From NCBI GenBank assembly GCA_002360455.1, contig DEQQ01000034.1, forward strand, positions 12,471 through 76,470: a stretch of DNA of 64,000 nt, in the 5' to 3' direction. Positions 54,640 through 62,678 of the stretch are shown piece by piece. The stretch's first letter is position 1. The number at the start of each line of letters is the position of its first letter. This stretch comes from Saprospiraceae bacterium UBA3362. Lineage in GTDB: Bacteria > Bacteroidota > Bacteroidia > Chitinophagales > Saprospiraceae. The translations under genes and the position numbers were made by a program. The notes under the pieces were generated by a model. It saw only the letters and a list, made by a program, of their open reading frames with translations. It ran no database searches and was not told the origin of the DNA.

Positions 54640-55311
54640 TTACTTTAGGTGCAGTTCCATTTTTTGGATATCTGTCCTGATTTGTTCGACAAAGGTTTGA
54701 TAACTTGCTGCAAAATTAGCTTTGTTAACTTCGACTTTTTGTTTTGCAGTTTCCAATTCAGATTGCAATACCTTCACCCTTTGCTCTGCCTTCGCTTTCT
54801 CGGCAAGCAGTTGCTGAATCTGATTTTCTTTTTGCTGAATGGACTGAGTCAATTGCACTCTTTCATTTTCTTTACTACTAACCTGATTCTGTAAAAACTG
54901 TTGTGCGGATTGCATAAACTGCTTCTCTTCAATTGCCAGTACACTAAGGTACTTCTTTGCAGATTCTATCAAAAAAGCCGGCTGAACATTCATTGATTGC
55001 GCTGCTGCATAGGCCGTTTTGTATTGAGTCGCTTCATCCATGGCTTGAAGCTTTGCTACAGAGCTTACCGCCTTTTTATATTCCAAATAATCAAATCCCT
55101 CTTGATTGTTTTTCTCTAAAACTTGGGCTAAGATCTCTAAAAATTTCTCAGCACTCTGACCACTCACAGTGATAGGGGCCGATGTTACTTCTGTCGGTTC
55201 GCCGGTCTTTGTTTGCTCTTTTGGAGCTGAAACATCTCCAGAAGCCGTTTGGCCTCCTGTTTCGGGCTCAGACACAACAAACACTGATTTCAATTTATCC
55301 AATATGGACAT
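54640..55311 (-). CDS. Cytoplasmic coiled-coil hypothetical protein
   Basis: 223 residues, no signal or membrane segment. A Thr/Pro/Glu-rich linker (about 14-50) leads to a helical domain (about 50-140: FLEILAQVLEKNNQEGFDYL) and a long Gln/Lys/Glu coiled coil (about 140-222). The ATG at 55309-55311 is preferred, since the TTG two codons upstream lies in a TATATTTG -7 box. First gene of the five-gene minus-strand cluster. It may oligomerise with the membrane coiled-coil protein encoded 23 bp downstream; this is inference. Confidence 0.75.
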   Translation of the reverse strand: MSILDKLKSVFVVSEPETGGQTASGDVSAPKEQTKTGEPTEVTSAPITVSGQSAEKFLEILAQVLEKNNQEGFDYLEYKKAVSSVAKLQAMDEATQYKTAYAAAQSMNVQPAFLIESAKKYLSVLAIEEKQFMQSAQQFLQNQVSSKENERVQLTQSIQQKENQIQQLLAEKAKAEQRVKVLQSELETAKQKVEVNKANFAASYQTFVEQIRTDIQKMELHLK

Positions 55312-55314
55312 ATT

Positions 55315-55322
55315 CAAATATA
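55315..55322 (-). promoter_or_regulatory. -7 box (TATATTTG) of the coiled-coil/ABC cluster
   Basis: Exact TAnnTTTG match 3 bp before the ATG of the first cluster gene, so the transcript would be leaderless if this box is used. Confidence 0.5.
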
Positions 55323-55404
55323 AATTTTATCTTATGCAAAAATGGTTGATTTTTCTGTATTTTTAGAATAATTTTTGGAGTTACTCCCAATAAATTCAAA
55401 TAAA

Positions 55405-55431
55405 AAAGCCGCTCATCAGCTGAGCGGCTTT
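55405..55431 (-). terminator. Intrinsic terminator of dnaK
   Basis: AAAGCCGCTCA and TGAGCGGCTTT are perfect 11-bp arms around TCAGC. On the minus strand a T-run follows, and the hairpin begins about 25 bp after the dnaK stop. Confidence 0.9.
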
Positions 55432-55456
55432 ATAAATTGACCCTTATCGGCTTATT

Positions 55457-57361
55457 TTAGTTCTTTTTCACCTCCTCATACTCCACATCGGTAACTGTGT
55501 CCCCTGCATCAGAATTCTGATTTGTGGAACCATTTTCTTGTGAACCATTGGATTGCTGAGCCCCTGCCTGATACATATCCTGACTTGCTGCAGTCCATGC
55601 CGCATTCAATTTTTCCAACAAGCTTGGAATTGCATCCAAATCTTGAGACTGATGCGCCGTTTTGAGCTCATTTGCGGCAGACTCTATTGCAGATTTTTTG
55701 TCTACAGGAATCTTATCACCATACTCTTTGAGTTGCTTGTCTGTATTGAATATCATTGCATCTGCTTCATTCAGTTTATCTACTCTTTCTCTTGCTTTCT
55801 TGTCGCTGTCGGCATTGGCAGAAGCTTCATTTTTCATTCGCTCGATTTCTTCTTTGGACAATCCGGTGCTGGCTTCAATTCTCACATTTTGTTGTTTGCC
55901 TGTTCCTTTATCCTTAGCAGAGACATTGAGAATTCCATTGGCGTCTATATCAAAGGTGACCTCGATTTGAGGAACCCCTCGTGGTGCCGGTGGAATGCCA
56001 TCCAAAATAAATCGACCTACAGATCGATTATCTTTTGCCATAGGTCTTTCTCCCTGCAAAATGTGGATTTCTACAGATGGTTGATTGTCTCCGGCCGTAG
56101 AATACACCTTAGATTTTTTTGTCGGAATGGTAGAATTGGCTTCAATTACAACATCATACACACCGCCCATAGTTTCTATTCCCATAGAAAGCGGTGTCAC
56201 ATCCAACAACAAAACATCTTTCACCTCTCCTGTCAATACTCCTCCCTGAATTGCAGCACCGACAGCTACCACTTCATCCGGATTAACTCCTTTATTTGGT
56301 TTTTTACCAAAAAACTCTTCCACCACCTGCTGAATCTTTGGTATTCTCGTTGACCCTCCAACAAGAATGATTTCGTCAACCTGATCTTTACTTATTCCGG
56401 CATCTTTTAGAGCTTCTATACAAGGCTTCAATGTTCTTTGAACTAACTCATCTGCCAACTGCTCAAATTTTGCTCTCGAAAGCTTCACCACTAAATGTTT
56501 TGGAACTCCATCTACCGAAGTGATGTAAGGAAGATTCACCTCAGTTTCGCTTGAGCTTGACAACTCTATTTTAGCTTTCTCCGCTGCCTCTTTCAATCTC
56601 TGAAGAGCCATTGGATCTTTTCTTAAATCTATGTTCTCTTGATTTTTAAAACTGTCAGCCAAAAAATCAATGATCACCTGGTCAAAATCATCACCTCCCA
56701 AGTGAGTGTCTCCGTTAGTAGATTTCACCTCAAAAACTCCTTCTCCCAGATCAAGAACAGAAACGTCAAAGGTTCCACCACCAAGGTCATACACCACTAT
56801 GGTCATGTCCTTGTTTTTCTTGTCCATTCCATAAGCCAATGCTGCCGCTGTAGGCTCATTGATTATTCTTTTCACAGTAAGTCCGGCGATTTCTCCCGCT
56901 TCCTTTGTAGCCTGTCTTTGCGAATCATTGAAGTAGGCAGGTACCGTAATAACAGCTTCCGTTACCTCATGACCCAAAAAGTCTTCGGCCGTTTTTTTCA
57001 TTTTTTGCAGTGTGATGGCAGAAATTTCTTGAGGAGAATACATTCTTCCATCAATATCTACTCTACAAGTGTTATTGTCACCTTTCACTACTTTATATGC
57101 CATTCTTGACACTTCCTTCCCAACCTCATCAAACCTCGCTCCCATAAATCGCTTGATGGAGGCGATCGTTTTCTTTGGGTTGGTAATAGCCTGACGCTTT
57201 GCAGGATCACCTACTTTACGCTCACCATTATCCAAAAAAGCAACAATCGATGGCGTGGTTCTTCTCCCCTCATCATTTGTTATGACTACAGGTTCATTCC
57301 CTTCCATTACAGCCACACAAGAGTTGGTGGTTCCTAAATCTATACCTATAATTTTACCCAT
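55457..57361 (-). CDS. dnaK: Molecular chaperone DnaK (Hsp70)
   Basis: 634-residue Hsp70. ATPase motifs are complete: [55 protein letters not shown], and [14 protein letters not shown]. The substrate-binding domain (about 390-510) starts after [19 protein letters not shown], and a lid with [11 protein letters not shown] and a Gly/Asn-rich disordered tail ending in EEVKKN follows. Monocistronic, without grpE or dnaJ next to it. A sigma-54-like promoter and TGTCA/TGGCA-type boxes precede it, with an intrinsic terminator after it. Confidence 0.98.
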   Translation of the reverse strand: MGKIIGIDLGTTNSCVAVMEGNEPVVITNDEGRRTTPSIVAFLDNGERKVGDPAKRQAITNPKKTIASIKRFMGARFDEVGKEVSRMAYKVVKGDNNTCRVDIDGRMYSPQEISAITLQKMKKTAEDFLGHEVTEAVITVPAYFNDSQRQATKEAGEIAGLTVKRIINEPTAAALAYGMDKKNKDMTIVVYDLGGGTFDVSVLDLGEGVFEVKSTNGDTHLGGDDFDQVIIDFLADSFKNQENIDLRKDPMALQRLKEAAEKAKIELSSSSETEVNLPYITSVDGVPKHLVVKLSRAKFEQLADELVQRTLKPCIEALKDAGISKDQVDEIILVGGSTRIPKIQQVVEEFFGKKPNKGVNPDEVVAVGAAIQGGVLTGEVKDVLLLDVTPLSMGIETMGGVYDVVIEANSTIPTKKSKVYSTAGDNQPSVEIHILQGERPMAKDNRSVGRFILDGIPPAPRGVPQIEVTFDIDANGILNVSAKDKGTGKQQNVRIEASTGLSKEEIERMKNEASANADSDKKARERVDKLNEADAMIFNTDKQLKEYGDKIPVDKKSAIESAANELKTAHQSQDLDAIPSLLEKLNAAWTAASQDMYQAGAQQSNGSQENGSTNQNSDAGDTVTDVEYEEVKKN

Positions 57362-57385
57362 TGCAGTATTTTTTTATTACCTATC

Positions 57386-57401
57386 ATCAATGCTTATGCC
57401 A
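57386..57401 (-). promoter_or_regulatory. Sigma-54-like promoter of dnaK
   Basis: On the minus strand TGGCATAAGCATTGAT fits TGGCAC-N5-TTGCW apart from positions 6 and the -12 C (here A). It lies 25 bp upstream of the ATG. Upstream are TGTCAT (57421-57426) and TGGCAG (57434-57439), which could be activator or heat-shock sites. Confidence 0.45.
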
Positions 57402-57503
57402 TTGCAGAAAATCGGAAAAAATGACAATCCGGTCTGCCATTCTATCAACATTTCACAATGGAATTGCTATTTTAACTGCCAAATATGCAATATTGAATTC
57501 TTT

Positions 57504-57607
57504 AGGGCATGCCCTCACTTGCAGTGAGGCCGGAGTCTTCCGGGCTCGCTGTCGCTCGGTGCTCATCGCACTGCAGGCAATGCCTGCACCCTACAGCCTC
57601 CTCATGC
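57504..57607 (+). repeat. GC-rich dispersed repeat, copy 3
   Basis: Contains GGGCATGCCCTC, CTTGCAGTGAGG, then GGGCTCGCTGTCGCTCGGTG, a GCAGGCAATGCCTGC palindrome, and a CTCATGC end. It shares the core GGGCTCGCTnnCGCTCGGTG with copies 1 and 2. It lies upstream of dnaK in a gene-poor stretch. Nothing else is supported in 57608-57794 or 57839-57972. Confidence 0.8.
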
Positions 57608-57794
57608 ATTCACCGATATGGATCTGCTATCATATGAACCTAAGGTTAATAACGGCGAAAGTTCAATAACATTTCTCTAAAAATGGTCTGTCCTATATCT
57701 GTGCTCCAAAAGATCACTCAGTGCATATTATTGAATATCCCTGTTTATTATCGTTTTGGTATTCGTATGATTGATAAAGATCTAAGCACTTTTC

Positions 57795-57838
57795 ACGGAC
57801 TATCTACGGAGTATCTACGGACTATCCACGGCTATGGG
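57795..57838. repeat. 11-bp tandem repeat, about 3.5 copies
   Basis: ACGGACTATCT, ACGGAGTATCT, ACGGACTATCC and ACGGCTATGGG run in tandem. A 62-residue reading frame crosses it but has no other support. Confidence 0.6.
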
Positions 57839-57972
57839 GTAGGATTGATCACCTGTTTTGCTCCCTTTTAACAGGAATTTCCACCGCTCAAAGGCCAGCA
57901 CTAAATGAAAAAATGATGACAATGTTCCAGCCCCCTAAAAGACTGGAATAATATTCTACAAATTAAAAATAG

Positions 57973-57980
57973 TAAATTTG
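57973..57980 (+). promoter_or_regulatory. -7 box (TAAATTTG) of the IS remnant
   Basis: Exact TAnnTTTG match 6 bp before the ATG of the transposase first frame. Confidence 0.4.
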
Positions 57981-57986
57981 TAGTTT

Positions 57987-58737
57987 ATGGCAAAATACAG
58001 GAAGGGGACAATGGAAGAAAAATTGTCCATATTAAAAGAGGCAGAGAAACTGGGAGTAACCCCTACAATAAGAAAGCACGGGATTTTCTATGCTACCTTT
58101 TACAATTGGAAGGAGTGATTTGACCTTCAAGGCACTGAAGGATTAAAGTTTACCCACAAGCGAGTTGATCCGGAACTAAAAGCTTTGCAATTAGAAAACC
58201 AAAGGCTTAAACAAATCATTGCAGATAAAGAATTAGCCTTGCATATTAAGGAGGAACTGCTAAAAAAAACATTCCTACGAAAGACGACAAAATGATGGTT
58301 TCCATACAATTTATAGAGCAGAATTATCCGGTCAACCAGGTATTAAATTACGTGGGTTTAAAACCAAGCAGCTATTATTACAAACAAAGCGATGGCTCAA
58401 AAGGCAAAACAAAAAGCACAGTCACCTACAAACAAAATGGTACATTTGAAAAAAATGAAATAGTAATTACACAGATTGAGGAATTACTTCAGATAGAATT
58501 TGTTAATTGCGGTTACAGAAAGGTCACATGGTATTTAAGGAATGCATTAATGTTAGACCTCCTCAACAAAATGGTCAAATAGAAGCCTATCACTGTATTG
58601 TAGATAGAACGATTTGTCAGGTATATGAAATAAAAGATTTAGACCAAGGAAATGAAATATTCAATCGATTTGAGTATTTTTACAATAGAGAAAGAATTCA
58701 TTCCGGTATTGGATACAGAAGTCCTATACAGTATTAA
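57987..58737 (+). mobile_element. Decayed IS3-family insertion sequence
   Basis: The first frame (57987-58293) reads MAKYRKGTMEEKLSILKEAE, a helix-turn-helix, and ends TFLRKTTK, with an internal TGA at codon 44 and an A8 run near its end (a possible frameshift site). The second frame starts ATG 58292 and gives an IS3 OrfB N-terminus (FIEQNYPVNQVLNYVGLKPS). It then jumps frame near 58550 directly into the C-terminal integrase end, ending YFYNRERIHSGIGYRSPIQY at 58737. The middle, including the first two catalytic acidic residues of the DDE core, is deleted, so it cannot transpose. No terminal inverted repeats could be assigned. Confidence 0.82.
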
Positions 58738-59021
58738 AAAAGCTCGGATTGAATTTGTAAAAGATTTTGCCTGCGTGGCTAATGATTAGGAAACCATAGC
58801 GAACAAGCAGGACTTATAAACATGGATGGGGGTCTATAAAAAGATCCCTTCCATAATCTAAAGATCCATGTTGAAAAAAAAAAAAAAAAAAAAGAGTTTC
58901 CTACGTGTAATTTGAAAATGTAGAATCTTTCTCCAGTTTGAAACCGATACAAGTAACAAGTTCTTGAACCTAAAAAAGACAGAAAATCTCAAATCCGGGC
59001 TGTTTGTATTAAGGAAAAAAA
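58738..59021. other. Gene-free DNA with a 20-bp poly-A run
   Basis: 58874-58893 is twenty consecutive A, unusual for a bacterial genome. The rest has no supported feature. Confidence 0.5.
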
Positions 59022-59168
59022 CTATGTGCCCATGTTGGAAGACTATGGCTCCTCTTTATAAAACTATGTGCACACTTTAGAAGACCATGTTCCCATTTTG
59101 AAAGACTATGTACCAATTTTGAAAGACTATGTGCCCTCTTTGGAAGACTTTATTTCCTCTTGGAAAGA
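59022..59168. repeat. 21-bp minisatellite, seven units
   Basis: Seven adjacent 21-bp units (59022, 59043, 59064, 59085, 59106, 59127, 59148), e.g. CTATGTGCCCATGTTGGAAGA, CTATGTGCACACTTTAGAAGA, CTATGTACCAATTTTGAAAGA. 21 bp is seven codons; on the minus strand the units read as a VFQNGNM-type heptad, with two stop codons in the series. From 59169 to the next gene (59439) I see nothing. Confidence 0.85.
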
Positions 59169-59438
59169 AGGTTGGGCTGCATTTTGATATAATTTTTGAA
59201 TTTTTTTCCATTTTCAGGCAACGTTCTTGCTTTTTCCAATAATATAAATTAATAAGTAACCAAGACATAGGATAGAAAGAATATTCTTTATTTAAAATTT
59301 TAATGATATGATCTAATTAATTACTTCACGCTTGAACTGTCCGGTTCATTCTCTTACTTTCTAAATGTAAGACCATAGGGCTCTTGTCCTTTTAGGAGTT
59401 TATATGATTTTATTTTTTATTATTTTCAATCAAAAAAT

Positions 59439-62400
59439 ATGAAAAAGTTTATTTTATCCTTGGTCATAATTTTATTTTTCTATTTTCCGTATCATTTGTA
59501 CTCACAAAACCAATGTGGATTTATTGCACCACAAGATATGGAAGTAGTTTCCGGAGATTATACAGGCAAGAACTATCAATTGTTTGTTCAGTTTCATGTT
59601 CTGAGAAGAACCGATGGCACAGGTGGTGCTACTTATGCCAAGCTTGGAGAACTATTAAGTGAGCTAAACACGGTTTATGCTACAGCCGGAATAAGTTTTG
59701 ATAGTGTATGCACCGTTTTTATTGATAATGATCTTTTCTTCAATAACTGTGCATTGTTTGATCAAAAGAGGGACAGTATTTTCAGAAGTGGTGGTTCAAA
59801 TGACATTATCGGCATCTTTATAGTTAATCCTTCAGGATGCCCCGCCTTTGGGGTAGCTTCAAGTCTGAATTGTTATGCAGTGAATCCAGGTCATAGAAAC
59901 TTGGTGTCTCATGAAGTGGGTCATGTACTTAATTTGCTGCATACATTCCAGAGATCTGCTACTGAATTTTCCTGTTTTAGTGATCCGGATCCAGCAGCCA
60001 AAGGGGATCTGTGCGGAGATACACCTCCTGATCCGTCATGGTTAGATGGTATTTTTACCAACTGCCAATGGGATCAAAGTAAATGCGATGGATCTCAAAG
60101 TAGTTATTGTAAGGATGATTGTCTTGACAAGCATCAAGGATTCAATCCCGGGATCATGATGTCTTATTATCATGATTGTACTAGCTTTTTTACGACCTGT
60201 CAGCAGAACAGAATGAAGTTCAAGTTAGAAACTTCTTTACATAATTCACATTTTGATCTGCCTCAAGCGGATGTCATCATTAAAACCCCTGTCACTTGGA
60301 CTAAAAACATGTACATCAATAAGAATCTAATATTGCAGGCAGGTGCGATTCTCACGGTGAAGGATTCTGTCTTTATTTCTTCTAAAGGAAAGATTAGAAT
60401 AGAACCGGGAGCAACCCTTGTCCTTGATGGAGGGGCTTTGTTACTTGGCCCTTTTAGAGATGTATGTAATGAACGGAGTGGTGACTCTCGTTTTTGGAAA
60501 GGAATAGAGATGGTCCCTTCCGCCAGTACACCCTCTGCCAAGTTTCTGTGCTACAATGGTGTAATGGCTACCTCCGAACTTGGAATCCACACCCCGGCCG
60601 GAAGCACAGGAAATTATATCATCAATATCAATGGGATGACTTTCCAAGACAATGCCAAGAGCTTGTTGCTAATGAATCCTGCCGGAATGACCTATCCTAT
60701 CCAGATAGAAAACAGTTCATTTACGATTACAAATGCATTCCCTCTCACGAGCTATTCTACCCAAATCAAAGTCGATAAGTGCAACGTAATCCTTATTAAC
60801 TGTAAATTTCTCAAACCGGGTAAGAACAAGCCTACAGACGAGCTCAACTATGCTGTAAATGTGATGAATACGGTGCTCAATGTGAGCTATTCGCAGTTTC
60901 GAGACAGCATTTACGGGATCAAAGCACAGAGCTTTCTTGATCGCACTACGTTTAGTGTAACAAACTCCAGTTTTGTCAATTGTAAGGTAGGTATTCGCGC
61001 CATGCCCGGACTCAATTTCTACAAAGTTGTCTCCGATACCTTCGACAATCCCATCCAGTATGGACTCTGGAGTACCATGTGTACGGGCTACTTGGTAAAC
61101 AACAACAGCATTATCAATACCGCTTTTAATACCAATAACCAGGTAGGTATCTATATGGAAGAATCCGGTACGGATTTTAATTATGTCAGACTGAATCATT
61201 ACCGAAGAGTATATAGAGGGAATTTAACCAATGGAACTAATGGAAATCAGTCTCAAGGATTACAATTCTTGTGCAACGACTTCGATGACAATCAAACCAG
61301 AGCCTTGGACATCACCGGCAATATTTGTCCTTTTCAAGGTTTTTCTGATGGAGCCTGTGGCAACCACAATCTGCAGAACCAAAAAATCAACCTGTATTTC
61401 ACCAATTGTCAAAGGACATTCTATCATTATAAAGATACATTCGGGCATTTCCCTAGTGGATCTACAAGTATTGTCGTACCGATTGTAGAATCAAAAGTTG
61501 ATTGCGGTGGATCCGGACAGGATACTATGATAAAACCACGAATTATCGTTGTGGGAGAATTGGGAGACAGCCTTACGCAGAAAAGGCAGCAGTACAGCGG
61601 CCTGATGGATGGCGGCAACACCGCTACAGTATTGTCCGGGATTCAAACGGCCACCCTTGCGGGATCATCACAGCTTTACAACAGCCTTTTGGGCTACTCA
61701 CCTTGGTTGTCTTCTGAGGCCATGCTGGCAGCCTACTCTCGCAGTGATGTCCTGGATCCTATGCAACGCTACAGCTTACTCCTTGCCAACCCGGACAACT
61801 TCCGCTCCGACTCCTTTCGCACTGCTTTGCGCAGTTCTCCGGGAGCTCTCCCATTGGCACAGCTTGAAGCATTGGACAGTCTGAGCATGGTATCGACAGC
61901 AAGGACCAACTTAGAGGCAGAACTTGCTCATTTTGCCGGAGAGATAGCTCATACATCGTATGCAGCCCTTCATGACAGCAGGATTTCTAGTACTGCGCAG
62001 ACGCAAGACTGTTATTGGCTTGAGAAACTGGCCGGCCCTACTGCAGCCAAAGAATCTGCCAAGATGAATCTCAGCTGCCCATTAAGCAACAATTATTCTA
62101 GTCATCCTGATGTCCAAAATACGCAGAATCTGAGGGCCGCGATGGCCGTCAGTATAGCTCAGGGAAGGTATGAGGGCAGCCTCACTGTGGCTGAGCAGTC
62201 ACAGATCTTGACTACCGCCGGAGGCAGCAGTCTGAATACCGCCGAAACTCAGGCCATGCTGATGTTTTACTATGGTTTTCCGAGTACATCTGCTTTAGCT
62301 TCGAATCCAAAGGAAAACCTCGCCCAATCCATAGGTGAGAGGCCAATGACATCCTCTCCATTGGCCACTGAGATTCTGGTCTATCCCAATCCTGCTCATG

Positions 62401-62615
62401 AACATATCCATATCCAGACAGCGGGAGTTGGAACGGAGCAGGGACTTAGCATAGTGCTCTTGGATCTGCAGTGCAAGAAGCTGCTTGAGGAGAGATTTGC
62501 AGCCGGAAGCCATAAGATCAGCACAAGCAGACTTCCTCAAGGAATGTATCTTGTGCAGATCCGCTCTCATGAAGGCAGCATCCTGTACCAAAAACTGCAC
62601 AGTATTGTAAAGTAA
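59439..62615 (+). CDS. Secreted M43-type (pappalysin) metalloprotease with T9SS sorting domain
   Basis: 1058-residue exported protein. Signal peptide about 1-22 (ends YSQ). The catalytic domain (about 30-270) has the extended zinc motif HEVGHVLNLLHTF near residue 158, the Cys pair in LCGDTPPDPSW and a Met-turn (NPGIMMSYYHDC). A right-handed beta-helix-like region (about 280-680) follows, then a Ser/Ala/Leu-rich helical region and a C-terminal T9SS sorting domain (ILVYPNPAHEHIHIQ, LPQGMYLVQIRS, YQKLHSIVK). Bases 61500-62600 are visibly more GC-rich than the 5' half. A 12-bp-stem hairpin follows. Substrate is unknown. Confidence 0.88.
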   Translation: MKKFILSLVIILFFYFPYHLYSQNQCGFIAPQDMEVVSGDYTGKNYQLFVQFHVLRRTDGTGGATYAKLGELLSELNTVYATAGISFDSVCTVFIDNDLFFNNCALFDQKRDSIFRSGGSNDIIGIFIVNPSGCPAFGVASSLNCYAVNPGHRNLVSHEVGHVLNLLHTFQRSATEFSCFSDPDPAAKGDLCGDTPPDPSWLDGIFTNCQWDQSKCDGSQSSYCKDDCLDKHQGFNPGIMMSYYHDCTSFFTTCQQNRMKFKLETSLHNSHFDLPQADVIIKTPVTWTKNMYINKNLILQAGAILTVKDSVFISSKGKIRIEPGATLVLDGGALLLGPFRDVCNERSGDSRFWKGIEMVPSASTPSAKFLCYNGVMATSELGIHTPAGSTGNYIININGMTFQDNAKSLLLMNPAGMTYPIQIENSSFTITNAFPLTSYSTQIKVDKCNVILINCKFLKPGKNKPTDELNYAVNVMNTVLNVSYSQFRDSIYGIKAQSFLDRTTFSVTNSSFVNCKVGIRAMPGLNFYKVVSDTFDNPIQYGLWSTMCTGYLVNNNSIINTAFNTNNQVGIYMEESGTDFNYVRLNHYRRVYRGNLTNGTNGNQSQGLQFLCNDFDDNQTRALDITGNICPFQGFSDGACGNHNLQNQKINLYFTNCQRTFYHYKDTFGHFPSGSTSIVVPIVESKVDCGGSGQDTMIKPRIIVVGELGDSLTQKRQQYSGLMDGGNTATVLSGIQTATLAGSSQLYNSLLGYSPWLSSEAMLAAYSRSDVLDPMQRYSLLLANPDNFRSDSFRTALRSSPGALPLAQLEALDSLSMVSTARTNLEAELAHFAGEIAHTSYAALHDSRISSTAQTQDCYWLEKLAGPTAAKESAKMNLSCPLSNNYSSHPDVQNTQNLRAAMAVSIAQGRYEGSLTVAEQSQILTTAGGSSLNTAETQAMLMFYYGFPSTSALASNPKENLAQSIGERPMTSSPLATEILVYPNPAHEHIHIQTAGVGTEQGLSIVLLDLQCKKLLEERFAAGSHKISTSRLPQGMYLVQIRSHEGSILYQKLHSIVK

Positions 62616-62625
62616 TCCAATGTTG

Positions 62626-62657
62626 TATTCGGCAGGCCAGCTCCAGCCTGCCGAATA
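62626..62657 (+). terminator. Hairpin after the M43-type protease gene
   Basis: TATTCGGCAGGC (62626-62637) pairs perfectly with GCCTGCCGAATA (62646-62657) around CAGCTCCA. The 12-bp stem follows the stop by 10 bp; a true T-run is lacking, so it may be a weaker terminator or mRNA-stabilising hairpin. Confidence 0.7.
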
Positions 62658-62664
62658 TATTTCT

Positions 62665-62672
62665 TATCTTTG
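62665..62672 (+). promoter_or_regulatory. -7 box (TATCTTTG) of the right-edge gene
   Basis: Exact TAnnTTTG match 6 bp before the ATG at 62679; transcript nearly leaderless. Confidence 0.55.
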
Positions 62673-62678
62673 TTTATC

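Noticed and set aside
57683..57871. 62-residue frame over the 11-bp tandem repeat
   Set aside because: Its coding look comes from the repeat period, and it has no upstream promoter or family match.
59077..59268. 63-residue minus frame ending in heptad repeats
   Set aside because: Stops interrupt the series of heptads; reported as a minisatellite instead of a gene.
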